This document shows, piece by piece, positions 8,493 through 16,277 of a stretch of 64,000 nucleotides of DNA. The stretch is taken from the NCBI RefSeq assembly GCF_007830595.1, contig NZ_VLLD01000005.1, one strand, 5' to 3'. The position numbers and the translations under genes are program-made. The notes beneath the pieces were generated by a model, which had not been told where the DNA came from, made no database searches, and saw only the letters and a list, made by a program, of their open reading frames with translations. The DNA comes from Treponema_B putidum. GTDB lineage: Bacteria; Spirochaetota; Spirochaetia; Treponematales; Treponemataceae. Every line of letters begins with the position of its first letter. The first letter of the stretch is position 1.

Positions 8493-8635
8493 GCATCTCT
8501 AAAAACTCGGTTAGATTTTTAGAGATGCCCGACGAGTATTTTTTATAAATTGTTATACTGTAATAATTTATAAAAAATACATCGCAAATAAATCTAAGGA
8601 AAACCTCTAAAAAACTGAAGTTTTTAGAGGTTCTC
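8491..8635. mobile_element. MITE-like element with 17-bp terminal inverted repeats and nested hairpins
   Basis: The ends are GAGCATCTCTAAAAACT (8491-8507) and its inverted copy at 8619-8635, matching at 15 of 17 positions. The direct repeat GGCT directly abuts both ends (8487-8490 and 8636-8639), as a target-site duplication would. Inside are three stem-loops: 8493-8528 (13-bp arms), 8537-8579 (19-bp arms, one mismatch) and 8602-8632 (12-bp arms). No coding sequence. The left end supplies the G and A of the TGA stop of the upstream gene. The first hairpin could also act as a terminator. Confidence 0.55.
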
Positions 8636-8662
8636 GGCTATAAATAATAAAGGAGATATGCT

Positions 8663-9121
8663 ATGAGTAATGTATGTATTGTGTATAGTTCAACACATCA
8701 TGGAAATACCGAAAAGGTATTACGTAAGATAAAAGAAAAATTCCCGGAAATCGAACTTATAAAGGCCGGTGATTTTAAAAGCGATGATTTTGCGCGCTAT
8801 GAGGTAGTCGGTTTTGCTTCAGGAATTTTTTATCTTAAATTCGCAAAAACCGTCGACAAACTATTTGAGAAAGCTCTTGAAAGCACTGTGCAAAAACTGT
8901 TTTTTATTTACACTGCCGGAGCGGTCAATTCCAGTTTTGAAAAAGCATTACGCAAAAAAACCGAACAAAGCGGAAAAACCTGTATGGGCATATTCGGCTG
9001 TAAAGGTTTTGATACCTTCGGACCGTTAAAGCTGATAGGCGGTTTAAACAAGGATAGACCTAACGAAGAGGATTTTAAAAACGCTATTGATTTTTTTGAA
9101 AAAAAAATTATGAACGGGTAA
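8663..9121 (+). CDS. Flavodoxin family protein
   Basis: A 152-residue cytoplasmic flavodoxin. The FMN phosphate loop is SSTHHGNTEKV at residues 9-19. GFASGIFYLKF and FIYTAGAVNSSFEKAL correspond to the flavin-stacking loops. Flavodoxins carry electrons on FMN and are often used when iron is short. It follows the broken EFR1 flavodoxin-ferredoxin gene, with the MITE-like element between, and has a GGAGA ribosome-binding site. It is convergent with the ECF operon whose last gene ends at 9198. Confidence 0.85.
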   Translation: MSNVCIVYSSTHHGNTEKVLRKIKEKFPEIELIKAGDFKSDDFARYEVVGFASGIFYLKFAKTVDKLFEKALESTVQKLFFIYTAGAVNSSFEKALRKKTEQSGKTCMGIFGCKGFDTFGPLKLIGGLNKDRPNEEDFKNAIDFFEKKIMNG

Positions 9122-9197
9122 AGGATTTTTCGGATACGGCTGTTCTATTTTTTTAAGTCGTATGGAATAACGTTTAATAGCTCGCTCCAGACGGTTC

Positions 9198-10619
9198 TTA
9201 TCCCTCAAGTGAGATCTCAAAGTTGCAGCACGCCGATATAAGTTCAAAGTCGTGAGTGATAATGATTATCGTTTTTCCGCAAGCTGCCGCGTCCAAAAAA
9301 GCTTTTGCAAGGATGTCCGCATGATAACCGTCCAAGCCGCTGGTGGGTTCGTCGAAAATGAGTATGTCTCGGCCGGATAGCAGGGCGCATGCAACGGAAA
9401 GCCTCTGTTTTTGTCCGCCTGAAAGTGTTGCTGGATGAACATCTTTTAGCTCATAGAGTCCCATCATTTGTAAAATATTCCGCGCTTGTTCAATCCTATC
9501 GGAGCTGTGCATAATGCTTAATAGAATTTCCTCAGAAACGCTTTCGGTAAAAAACTGCGTTCCCGTATCATTGGCACTGTACCATACCGCTTTGCGGCGT
9601 GCCCTCAGTCCGCTTTTTTTCCCGTTAAGCCTTATCGTGCCGTCCGACTCTTTGTTAAGTCCGCTTAAAATAAGGCCGAGAGTTGTCTTCCCAACTCCAT
9701 TTTTACCGATAAGTGCAATAATTTGCCCACGCCATATGGAAAAAGATATTGTTTTTAAAATAAAGCGTCCTTTTTCTTTGCGGCATAATTCGTCAGCTTG
9801 TAGTAAGGGTTGATTTTCCGTACTATTTGCTGTACCGGAGGATGAGGCTGTTAATGGAGGAAGGGGAAGCACCGGTTTTAAAGCAGGCGTAAAAGACCTC
9901 AGCCCAAAACGTTTTTTTTGCTCAAGCGTCATTTTCTGCATTTCTTCAGCCGTACGCGTCCACTGTATTGTCCCTCCATCTATATAGACAAAACGGTCTG
10001 CTATCCCGTACAACCAGCTTAATCGATGTTCCGAAATAATCAGAGAACGCCCTTCTTCTTTTAGTTTCTTTAAAACATTACCAAGTCTTACAGAGCTTTC
10101 TTCATCGAGATTGGCAGTAGGCTCATCACATACGTATATCGAAGGAGAGAGGGCGTATACCGATGCGATTGCAGCACTCTGTTTTTCTCCGCTTGAAAAT
10201 GTGTCAAGCGGATGGTCACGTAATGCCTCAAGGTGAAACGCTTTGATTGCCCTTTCCGTACGGCTGATAATCTCGTGTTGTGACAGTCCGTAATTTTCGC
10301 ATGAGAAAGCGATCTCACCTGCAAGCTCGGAAGAAAAGAACTGGCTTTGCGGTTCCTGAAACACGCTGCCGATAAGCCTGCTCCGTTCCCACAATGGAAT
10401 AGAAGACATATCTTTTTCTCCGATGAAAATGTTTCCCGAAAACATCCCATTGTAATACCCCGGTGCCAAACCGTTCAAAAGACGCAATACTGTTGTTTTT
10501 CCGCTGCCCGACGGTCCGGTCAAAACCGTGCATTCTCCTTCGTTAATTGTAAGATTGATATCCGATACACCTCTTTCACAGTTCTCATAATGAAAACTTA
10601 CATTTTCCATCCGTATCAT
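9198..10619 (-). CDS. ECF transporter double ATPase (fused EcfA-type), operon A
   Basis: I chose the ATG at 10619 because it forms an ATGA overlap with the stop of the EcfT gene; the longer frame to 11057 runs antisense-like through EcfT. The 473-residue protein has two ABC ATPase domains in tandem. The first has Walker A GPSGSGKTT at residues 35-43, signature FSSGEKQ and Walker B IYVCDEPTA. The second has GKNGVGKTT, LSGGQKQRL and ILIFDEPTS. Both are complete, so both sites may be active. It powers the energy-coupling-factor importer formed with the adjacent T and S components. Base composition is visibly GC-richer than the integron cassettes nearby. Confidence 0.9.
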   Translation of the reverse strand: MIRMENVSFHYENCERGVSDINLTINEGECTVLTGPSGSGKTTVLRLLNGLAPGYYNGMFSGNIFIGEKDMSSIPLWERSRLIGSVFQEPQSQFFSSELAGEIAFSCENYGLSQHEIISRTERAIKAFHLEALRDHPLDTFSSGEKQSAAIASVYALSPSIYVCDEPTANLDEESSVRLGNVLKKLKEEGRSLIISEHRLSWLYGIADRFVYIDGGTIQWTRTAEEMQKMTLEQKKRFGLRSFTPALKPVLPLPPLTASSSGTANSTENQPLLQADELCRKEKGRFILKTISFSIWRGQIIALIGKNGVGKTTLGLILSGLNKESDGTIRLNGKKSGLRARRKAVWYSANDTGTQFFTESVSEEILLSIMHSSDRIEQARNILQMMGLYELKDVHPATLSGGQKQRLSVACALLSGRDILIFDEPTSGLDGYHADILAKAFLDAAACGKTIIIITHDFELISACCNFEISLEG

Positions 10620-11317
10620 CAAGCAAGGCTCCTTACCATGATAACCGCAGCTGTAGTAGTGCTCCACACGATAACAGCGATATAGTCGAAAGCCCGCATT
10701 TTTTTTTCGTAATAGCTGCTCCGTTTTACCGGACACTGAATACCTCTTACAATTGCCGAGACTGCGAGCTGATCGGCAATTTGAATGCAGCGTAAAAGCA
10801 ACGGAATCAGCACATATTCTCCCGTTTCTAAGGGATGAGTTAGGATGCGGATCGGTTCCAAGAGCCCTTTGGTTTTCATTGACAGACGGAGCTTTTTTAC
10901 TTCTGCTTTCATCACCGGTATAAAACGGAAAATAACGAGCAGCCCCAAAATAACGGACACCGGCATTCCGATGCGTGAAAGAAAAGCTGCAAGTTCTCCG
11001 GGCGGAGTTGTTATCACATCCCATCCGGTAAGCATAACCGGCAAGAGGCTCCAACATAAAAAAATATAGAATTCCGGTATGATGATTGTTCTAATGCCAT
11101 ACCGGCGGATACCTATTAAGAGAAGCAAGAGCAGTGCATAAAAGAGGCCGAATGATATCAGCAGCCGCCATTTACACTGGACGGCAAGATATAAAAGTCC
11201 GATAAGCGAAAGAATACCGTTTATCCTATAATCGGCGATAAAAAATGAGCTTACAATAACGCACAAAAGCGTCCACAATTTTACCGGAGCCGTAAAATCT
11301 TTTGAAACCTTTTTCAT
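10619..11317 (-). CDS. ecfT: ECF transporter T component, operon A
   Basis: A 232-residue polytopic membrane protein with about five hydrophobic segments. It carries the coupling motifs of EcfT proteins in the cytoplasmic part: MKAEVKKLRLSMKTKG and the AIVRGIQ loop, which resemble the Ala-Arg-Gly coupling helices that bind the ATPases. Its stop overlaps the ATPase start by four bases. It is paralogous to the gene at 32221-32925 (compare AITRGID there). Confidence 0.88.
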   Translation of the reverse strand: MKKVSKDFTAPVKLWTLLCVIVSSFFIADYRINGILSLIGLLYLAVQCKWRLLISFGLFYALLLLLLIGIRRYGIRTIIIPEFYIFLCWSLLPVMLTGWDVITTPPGELAAFLSRIGMPVSVILGLLVIFRFIPVMKAEVKKLRLSMKTKGLLEPIRILTHPLETGEYVLIPLLLRCIQIADQLAVSAIVRGIQCPVKRSSYYEKKMRAFDYIAVIVWSTTTAAVIMVRSLA

Positions 11318-11372
11318 TTAATTTTTTAACAAGGCATTTTTAAAAACTCTGATGAGCTTTTTGCAAATGTTT

Positions 11373-11975
11373 TTATAATACGCCCGCTTTTTCAAAATGT
11401 TTTTTTATCAGTTTTGAAGCAACCAGGCTTCCGACAAAACCGCAAAATGTAGTAAAAGCAACGATGAAAATGATCCAATAAGGGACGGTAAAATACCTAA
11501 CGTATGAGTCGATATATTCTTGGCTCATTCCGCTTGAAATAGCAAAGGCATAATAAGCATCCCAGAAGAACCATATCGGAAGTAAATTTGTTCCATTAAA
11601 TAACAGGCTGGAAACCGTCCATGCAGCTGTAAGCCTGCGCTGATTTTGATAGGCTCCTTGTTTCCATAAAACAGCTTCGCATATTAAACCGATAACAATG
11701 TAATACGGTAATAAATACCAGTTTCCCATTATTAGAAAAATGATGCCGAGAAGCGTCATGTAGATTAAAGACACACCCCGTTTTCCCACCCGTTGTACCA
11801 TGAGAAAATAAACCGGTGCGCAGATAAATACGGAAAAGCCGACTGATAATGTCATGCTGACAAAATGATTTGCCATGCACACCATATTTACAATGAATTG
11901 CATAACGATAAGAAGAGCACTTAATAAAACCGTAGTTATTACATCTTTTATCGTCCATTTGGCTGTTTTGTTCAT
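11373..11975 (-). CDS. MptD-family ECF transporter S (substrate-binding) component, operon A
   Basis: A 200-residue membrane protein with about six hydrophobic helices, beginning MNKTAKWTIKDVITTVLLSALL and ending VASKLIKKHFEKAGVL. The tail LLKKHFEKAGIV recurs in the paralogue at 32926-33528. The family is annotated as MptD-type putative S components; its substrate is not established. It lies directly upstream of the T and ATPase genes, so operon A encodes a complete ECF importer. 11318-11372 is a short gap without a terminator. Confidence 0.85.
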   Translation of the reverse strand: MNKTAKWTIKDVITTVLLSALLIVMQFIVNMVCMANHFVSMTLSVGFSVFICAPVYFLMVQRVGKRGVSLIYMTLLGIIFLIMGNWYLLPYYIVIGLICEAVLWKQGAYQNQRRLTAAWTVSSLLFNGTNLLPIWFFWDAYYAFAISSGMSQEYIDSYVRYFTVPYWIIFIVAFTTFCGFVGSLVASKLIKKHFEKAGVL

Positions 11976-11984
11976 TTGAATCTC

Positions 11985-12749
11985 CTAATTTCCTGTGTAT
12001 TCTATATTTTTTGCTTTTATCGTGAACATAGGTATAGTTTTATATCTCTTTGCCTGAAAAGGGTCCAGATATTTATCTTTGGAAAGGATGCTGCTCATAA
12101 TTTGCTTAAAGCCGATTTTTTTCAGAAGCTGTTCATCCCATTCAGGGCGATTTATATAGGCAAGCGGAAATTTTTTTAAAATATTTATCATCTGTTCATC
12201 ATGATAATAATCTCTGAATTCGCCGTATTGCTTAACAAGCTCCGCTTCGTATGATTTGAACTTTTCAAACTCATCTGCATTCCATATGGGTTTAAGCCAA
12301 TTAGCATCAATGTTCAGCATGGTCCCATCAGGCTTTAGTATTTTTTTCCATTCTTTGTATACGGTTTCCGGTGAGGTGAATAGCCATGAAGCATGTCTGG
12401 AAACTACTGCATCAAATAAGTGTTCAGGAAAACCCGTTGAATGAGTATCTTTAAGCAAAAAGGTAATTCTGTCTGAAAGCCCCAATTCTTCAGCCGTTTT
12501 TTTACCTTCTTTAAGCATCGCTTCGTTGCTGTCTATGGCGGTAACTTGCCAGCCGTCTTGTGCAAGTAAAATGGCTAAAAAACCTGTACCGCACCCTGCA
12601 TCCAAAGCTTTCTTTCCCTTGCAGTCCCTGAGATTTTCTTGGAGCAGTTTTTTCCATTCGCTTCCGGTATCCTTTAATTCCTGCATATGAAACATTCGCA
12701 TATTTTCTGCCTGTTCAGACCATTTTTTCATTAAATCATTTATATCCAT
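11985..12749 (-). CDS. Class I SAM-dependent methyltransferase, first gene of ECF operon A
   Basis: A 254-residue enzyme with a clear SAM-binding core: motif I ALDAGCGTGFLAILLA at about residues 49-64, acidic VTAIDSNEAML, motif IV FDAVVSRHASWLF and post-motif LKPDGTMLNIDANW. It has the look of small-molecule methyltransferases linked to transport clusters. It is the first gene after the operator-promoter at 12813-12862, and the S component starts ten bases after its stop. It could act on the imported compound; this is inference. The partner operons at 23.0 and 34.2 kb lack a methyltransferase. Confidence 0.87.
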   Translation of the reverse strand: MDINDLMKKWSEQAENMRMFHMQELKDTGSEWKKLLQENLRDCKGKKALDAGCGTGFLAILLAQDGWQVTAIDSNEAMLKEGKKTAEELGLSDRITFLLKDTHSTGFPEHLFDAVVSRHASWLFTSPETVYKEWKKILKPDGTMLNIDANWLKPIWNADEFEKFKSYEAELVKQYGEFRDYYHDEQMINILKKFPLAYINRPEWDEQLLKKIGFKQIMSSILSKDKYLDPFQAKRYKTIPMFTIKAKNIEYTGN

Positions 12750-12812
12750 TGTTTTCCTCCGGTTGTTTCTTCACGGATGTCGGCAAGGTTTTTTATTTTA
12801 AGCCTTCCGATA

Positions 12813-12862
12813 AAAAATAGCAACGCTATTTTTAGTATACATAATTTCTTTTAGATTGTCAA
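12813..12862 (-). promoter_or_regulatory. Promoter plus TetR-type operator of ECF operon A
   Basis: On the minus strand TTGACA (12857-12862), a 17-base spacer and TATACT (12834-12839) make a near-consensus sigma-70 promoter. Directly downstream is the palindrome AAAAATAGC-N3-GCTATTTTT (12813-12833). The same -35, spacing, -10, and palindrome at the same offset occur at 23027-23082 and 34171-34226. The likely repressor is the TetR at 33536-34153. Confidence 0.85.
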
Positions 12863-12940
12863 GATAAATAAAAACTTATTTTAAAACTTAAGTAATCCAT
12901 ATTGTCTGGAATACTGATAATTTATAAGTGAATGTCAGAT

Positions 12941-13609
12941 TTATTTATTAGTAATATTATACTCCATTCTTTCTATTGCTTTTGCATGAATTCTATCATG
13001 CCATATCAACCGCCGCAGAATTTTTCTAATGGACCAATCTTCTTCATCATTCTTAAATACTCTATTTCCTTCTTCTTTGTATTTTTTTATCAGTTCATCA
13101 ATACTATTTTTTCGTCCCTTTATGATATCAAGATCTATATCTGCTTTTAAACCTACTTGTCCTAAGTAATATTGTTGTACATTACATATATGTTTATATT
13201 GCTCAAAGATTGTAGAATATACATTTCCATAAAATGTCTTTCGTACTTTATTATCATCGATTACATTTTTGTTATTGCATTTGTTGTAAATGCTATAAAC
13301 CTTTTTTGCCGATAAAAAAGCTAATTCACATTCACGATAAAAATCATTTTCATTCTCATACTCTTTTTTTTCTATTTCAAGAATAATATTACTATCAGCA
13401 TCTTCAATCATCAAATCGCTATGTACAATTATTTCATCAACTTTGTCACCTTCATTAACTTCTATATCTAGCCATTGTCCGTATTCTTTAATTTCTCTTT
13501 TATATTTATTTCGTGCTTCTTCTAATGTTTTGCCTCGAACATAGGCACCGGGGAGATTTTCTATCCAACCAAGAAATCCTTTTCCATTAGTTTCGTATAC
13601 TACTTTCAT
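12941..13609 (-). CDS. HicB-like N-terminal domain fused to a DinB-like domain
   Basis: Residues 1-75 match HicB-type antitoxins: MKVVYETNGKGFLGWIENLPGAYVRGKTLEEARNKYKREIKEY, the usual partial RNase-H-like fold. The remaining about 145 residues are helical and contain RRLIWHDRIHAKAIERM, the His-x3-His pattern of the DinB/YfiT four-helix bundle, often metal-dependent. There is no HicA toxin beside it. No attC is visible downstream (12870-12940), so it may be the last, already decayed cassette. The combination of these two domains is uncommon in my knowledge; function unknown. Confidence 0.7.
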   Translation of the reverse strand: MKVVYETNGKGFLGWIENLPGAYVRGKTLEEARNKYKREIKEYGQWLDIEVNEGDKVDEIIVHSDLMIEDADSNIILEIEKKEYENENDFYRECELAFLSAKKVYSIYNKCNNKNVIDDNKVRKTFYGNVYSTIFEQYKHICNVQQYYLGQVGLKADIDLDIIKGRKNSIDELIKKYKEEGNRVFKNDEEDWSIRKILRRLIWHDRIHAKAIERMEYNITNK

Positions 13610-13662
13610 AAAAATATTCCTTTGCTTTTAATATTTTTTCTATTTTTCATCGCCATGCATCC

Positions 13663-13729
13663 GTCTAACATTTGCTTAACCTGCAAACGAGCTCAGTCCT
13701 ATTTGTCTGTTTTGAAGCGGGTATTAGAC
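13663..13729 (-). other. attC site 1
   Basis: A 67-bp site. On the minus strand the outer box is GTCTAAT followed by ACCCGCTTCAA, and the inner end is GGTTAAGCAAATGTTAGAC. The two boxes are complementary. It lies directly after the stop of the gene at 13736-14377. Confidence 0.8.
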
Positions 13730-13735
13730 ACTGTG

Positions 13736-14377
13736 TTATTCATTTATATAGTTAGAAATCTCATTAACTTTTTCTTTTATAAGCCTTTTATTTTCAATTT
13801 CTATATTATAGTTACTTGGATTTGTTGTCATTAGTATTAATTCTATGAATTCTTTATTACTTAAACAATTATAATCTTTATCAAAATAAAATTTTGATGC
13901 ATCAGCAAGTCCAATTATTCCATTTCCAAAATAGGCATTTGAAATCACATAGTTATAGCAATCTTTATATTTAATATTGTTTTTAATATTTCTCATAGTG
14001 CCAAAAATTATAATTCTCCAATCCATTGTTGTAATTTTTTTATTTCTTTCATCATTCGTTGCAAAATAAAATGTTGCCATTATGTATGCCATTCTATTTT
14101 TTGAAGAAAAAAGATCTATAATTAAAGGATGTTTTTTGAATTTCGGATTTTTATTATTTGTGTAAATATAACTCACAATTTCTATTTGCTTTTCAGTTAG
14201 TTCAATTGTAGTTTTATTTTGTATATTTTCATACTTTATTTTTAAACCTTTCTTATTAATATATATATTCGAAAAAATATATAAGCAAAAACAACACAAT
14301 AACATAAATAAAAGTAAAGAAATAAATATTTTTATAATTAAAGATTTTATATTTTTTTTACTTACTGCTAATTCCAT
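13736..14377 (-). CDS. Membrane-anchored protein, possibly transglycosylase (GT51)-like
   Basis: A 213-residue cassette protein with one membrane helix at about residues 15-36 and a basic N-terminus, so the bulk is outside the cytoplasm. The segment GIIGLADASKFYFDKDYNC, then LSNKEFIELILMTTNPSNYN, resembles the late motif of peptidoglycan glycosyltransferase family 51 domains (an ASxFYF.K..LS..E...L pattern ending in PS.YN). The first family motif with the catalytic Glu is not recognisable, so it may be inactive or only distantly related. The stop lies a few bases from attC 1. Confidence 0.45.
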   Translation of the reverse strand: MELAVSKKNIKSLIIKIFISLLLFMLLCCFCLYIFSNIYINKKGLKIKYENIQNKTTIELTEKQIEIVSYIYTNNKNPKFKKHPLIIDLFSSKNRMAYIMATFYFATNDERNKKITTMDWRIIIFGTMRNIKNNIKYKDCYNYVISNAYFGNGIIGLADASKFYFDKDYNCLSNKEFIELILMTTNPSNYNIEIENKRLIKEKVNEISNYINE

Positions 14378-14408
14378 TTTTTCCCTTGCAACCCCGCTGG
14401 GGGCATCC

Positions 14409-14475
14409 GTCTAACATTAGTTTAATCTGCAAACGGGCTCACTCCTATTTGTCTGCTTTGAGGCGGATGTTAGAT
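14409..14475 (-). other. attC site 2
   Basis: A 67-bp site. On the minus strand it runs from ATCTAAC-ATCCGCCTCAAAG to TTAAACTAATGTTAGAC. It overlaps the stop region of the acetyltransferase gene and is about 75% similar to attC 1 by eye. Confidence 0.8.
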
Positions 14476-15024
14476 TTTATTATTGTTTTGATTAACTCTG
14501 TACTCTTCATCTAGCAAATACATCATTATAAAATCCGAATATTCGCCATTATTGAAGAATCCATCCTTTTGTTTACCCTCTTCTTTGAATCCTATACTTT
14601 TCCAGAACCTTAATCCTCTTTCGTTACATTCCACAACTCCAATTGCTATTCTATGGAAATTTAAGCTATTAAAACCATATTCAAGCATTAAGTTTGCGGT
14701 TTCTTTTCCATAACCTTTATCCCAATAATTTCTGTTCCAAATCATTAGCGAATAATCTGCCGTTCTCCATGGCATAAAAATTCTTAAAAAACCTGTTTCT
14801 CCAATTATTGAATTTGTTTCCTTATCAATAATTACAAACCAGATCCTGTCATCTGTTTTTTGACATCGATCATAAAAGTTATCCATTTCTCTTTCAGTTA
14901 TTGGATATACTTCTCCGCTTAATACTCCTATTTCTCTATCTGACATTAACTCAGCCAATTTTTTAAGATCATCTTTTTGGACCGGGCGAAGTCTTATTCT
15001 CTCACTCTCCATAAAATAACTCAT
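14470..15024 (-). CDS. GNAT-family N-acetyltransferase (RimJ/RimL-like)
   Basis: The start at 15024 is preferred because GAGGAA lies 5 bases before this ATG; the frame extends six codons further to 15042. The 184-residue protein has the GNAT core: RIRLRPVQKDDLKKLAELM, ETNSIIGETGFLRI, YWDKGYGKETANLMLEYGF (the acetyl-CoA pyrophosphate loop, Q/RxxGxG/A type) and HRIAIGVVECNERGLRFWKSIGFKEEG. The RimJ-like type modifies protein N-termini, amino acids or antibiotics. It is a typical integron cassette cargo. The stop codon is inside attC 2. Confidence 0.88.
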   Translation of the reverse strand: MSYFMESERIRLRPVQKDDLKKLAELMSDREIGVLSGEVYPITEREMDNFYDRCQKTDDRIWFVIIDKETNSIIGETGFLRIFMPWRTADYSLMIWNRNYWDKGYGKETANLMLEYGFNSLNFHRIAIGVVECNERGLRFWKSIGFKEEGKQKDGFFNNGEYSDFIMMYLLDEEYRVNQNNNKI

Positions 15025-15050
15025 ATTATTCCTCGCATACATTTTAAATA

Positions 15051-15081
15051 AATATTTTCAGCGTTAAAGCGATTGTTAGAT
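15051..15081 (-). other. Half attC site (outer boxes only)
   Basis: On the minus strand ATCTAAC-AATCGCTTTAACG follows the stop of the BrnA-like gene. The inner L' and R' boxes are not seen; the ribosome-binding site of the next gene begins instead. Probably a deletion joined two cassettes here. Confidence 0.5.
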
Positions 15082-15091
15082 TTTATAATTA

Positions 15092-15349
15092 TCAAATTGT
15101 GTACCTATATCTTTCTGCGTACTTGCTTAATATTTCATTTATCATTGTTTGGTATTTTACATTATTTTTCTTTGCTGAAGCTTTAAAAAATGCAACGCTT
15201 TCACCATCAAGCGTTATCGTAATTTTTACTTTTTCAGATTTTCTTATTAATCTGTCAGGAGGTGGTAAAAAATCATCTATCCTTTCCGATAATGATATTG
15301 ACTCAGCTACTTGTTTAGGAGCATCACTATATTCTGTTTTCTTCTTCAT
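15092..15349 (-). CDS. brnA: BrnA-type antitoxin
   Basis: I placed the start at the ATG at 15349 (MKKKTEYSDAPKQ); the frame is open to 15382 but that part is the BrnT coding end. The 85-residue product ends in a ribbon-helix-helix-like DNA-binding segment, KVKITITLDGESVAFFKASAKKNNVKYQTMINEILSKY, the pattern of BrnA antitoxins, preceded by a flexible toxin-binding region. BrnA neutralises the BrnT ribonuclease and autorepresses the operon. It overlaps the brnT end by 23 bases, the usual arrangement. Confidence 0.85.
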   Translation of the reverse strand: MKKKTEYSDAPKQVAESISLSERIDDFLPPPDRLIRKSEKVKITITLDGESVAFFKASAKKNNVKYQTMINEILSKYAERYRYTI

Positions 15350-15602
15350 ATTTTCTTTTTCCTTCTCTCCAATATCCGGCACCTATTATCCTAATATTCT
15401 CATTACGCAAGGTAAAACGTACCGTCAATATTTTATCTTCAACTTTACCAAGACAAAAATATCTTTTCTCTTTATCCGAATGTCTTTCATCATATAATAT
15501 AACTCTATTTTTATCAAAAAAAGCTTCCTGAGCTTCTTCAAATGAAACATTATGTTTTCTTATATTTATTTCATTTTTATTCTTATCCCATTCAAATGTA
15601 AT
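15327..15602 (-). CDS. brnT: BrnT-type ribonuclease toxin with no standard start codon
   Basis: An uninterrupted minus-strand frame runs from a TAA at 15609-15611 to a TAG at 15327. From the ATT at 15602 it gives 91 residues: ITFEWDKNKNEINIRKHNVS, then FEEAQEAFFDKN, then ILYDERHSDKEKRYF, then RNENIRIIGAGYWREGKRKY. This is the BrnT pattern: FEWD..KN..N..KH.V.F.EA, a central DERH segment, and a basic RxxKRxY end. There is no ATG, GTG or TTG before the conserved start, so it either begins at ATT or has lost its start codon. BrnA follows with an overlap. The BrnT fold cleaves RNA. Confidence 0.8.
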   Translation of the reverse strand: MTFEWDKNKNEINIRKHNVSFEEAQEAFFDKNRVILYDERHSDKEKRYFCLGKVEDKILTVRFTLRNENIRIIGAGYWREGKRKYEEENRI

Positions 15603-15782
15603 AGTATATTATACATACTTTTTGCAATATTTTCAATACATATATTTTTATTTTAGAAAATAATATTTTATATAGTTATACTACTGTTTTATAATACTTG
15701 ACTTTATAACAATATTTTTCAATCAAAGAAAACATTATAGGTCGGTTCTGCACAAACTTTTCCGCAAGCGATTAGCTTGTCA

Positions 15783-15848
15783 ATCTAACGGGCGTTTAAC
15801 CTGTATTTGCGGCTTGCCCGCAATGTCAGGTTGAAGCGGGTGTTAGAA
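15783..15848 (-). other. attC site 3
   Basis: A 66-bp site. On the minus strand it runs from TTCTAAC-ACCCGCTTCAACC through a central TTGCGG-GCAA-type hairpin to GGTTAAACGCCCGTTAGAT. It follows the PIN-domain toxin gene. 15603-15782 upstream of it holds no gene I can see. Confidence 0.85.
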
Positions 15849-15863
15849 ATCTTTTTATCCGTA

Positions 15864-16277
15864 TTAGAACATTCCGATAAATTCTTCCGGCAACAGGACT
15901 TTTATTTCTGCATTTTTGTAGTCTTCAATATTTCTGATTATTATATATTCGCATTGATTCTCTACAGCTGAGAAATATTGTAATGCATCCTCAAAATCAG
16001 AAAATTTTGATTTTAGTGCGTTTAATACATTCTGGTGATCGATTGTTATTACAGTTATATACTTAACTATATTTACTATAAATTTTCGTGCCTTACTATT
16101 CCCCCCTGATTTTCTCAATATATAATAAATATTGGCGATACAATTCGATGAAATATTCCCGATAATAATATTATTTTCTGCCATTGCTAATATGATTTTA
16201 CTAGCAGAAAAAAATGGTTCTCGAGCTAATGCAACATCAAGGATAATATCGGTATCAATAAAAACTTTTTTTATCAT
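15864..16277 (-). CDS. PIN-domain toxin (VapC-type ribonuclease)
   Basis: A 137-residue PIN domain. The acidic metal-binding positions are visible: D8 and D10 in VFIDTDIILD, the Glu region in NIIIGNISSNCIANIYYIL, and the late Asp pair in FSDFEDALQYFSA. PIN toxins cleave RNA, often tRNA. The start overlaps the antitoxin stop by four bases. The stop is 16 bases from attC 3, so toxin and antitoxin form one cassette. Confidence 0.85.
   Translation of the reverse strand: MIKKVFIDTDIILDVALAREPFFSASKIILAMAENNIIIGNISSNCIANIYYILRKSGGNSKARKFIVNIVKYITVITIDHQNVLNALKSKFSDFEDALQYFSAVENQCEYIIIRNIEDYKNAEIKVLLPEEFIGMF

Noticed and set aside
10619..11057. N-terminal extension of the ECF ATPase reading frame
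   Set aside because: It lies opposite no real domain, overlaps the EcfT gene in full and lacks family similarity; the ATGA overlap at 10619 gives a proper start.
13622..13834. CRISPR-like repeats suggested by similar GAAGCGGGTGTTAG sequences
   Set aside because: The copies are spaced by whole genes, flanked by R and L boxes, and have no regular spacer length, so they are attC sites, not a CRISPR array.
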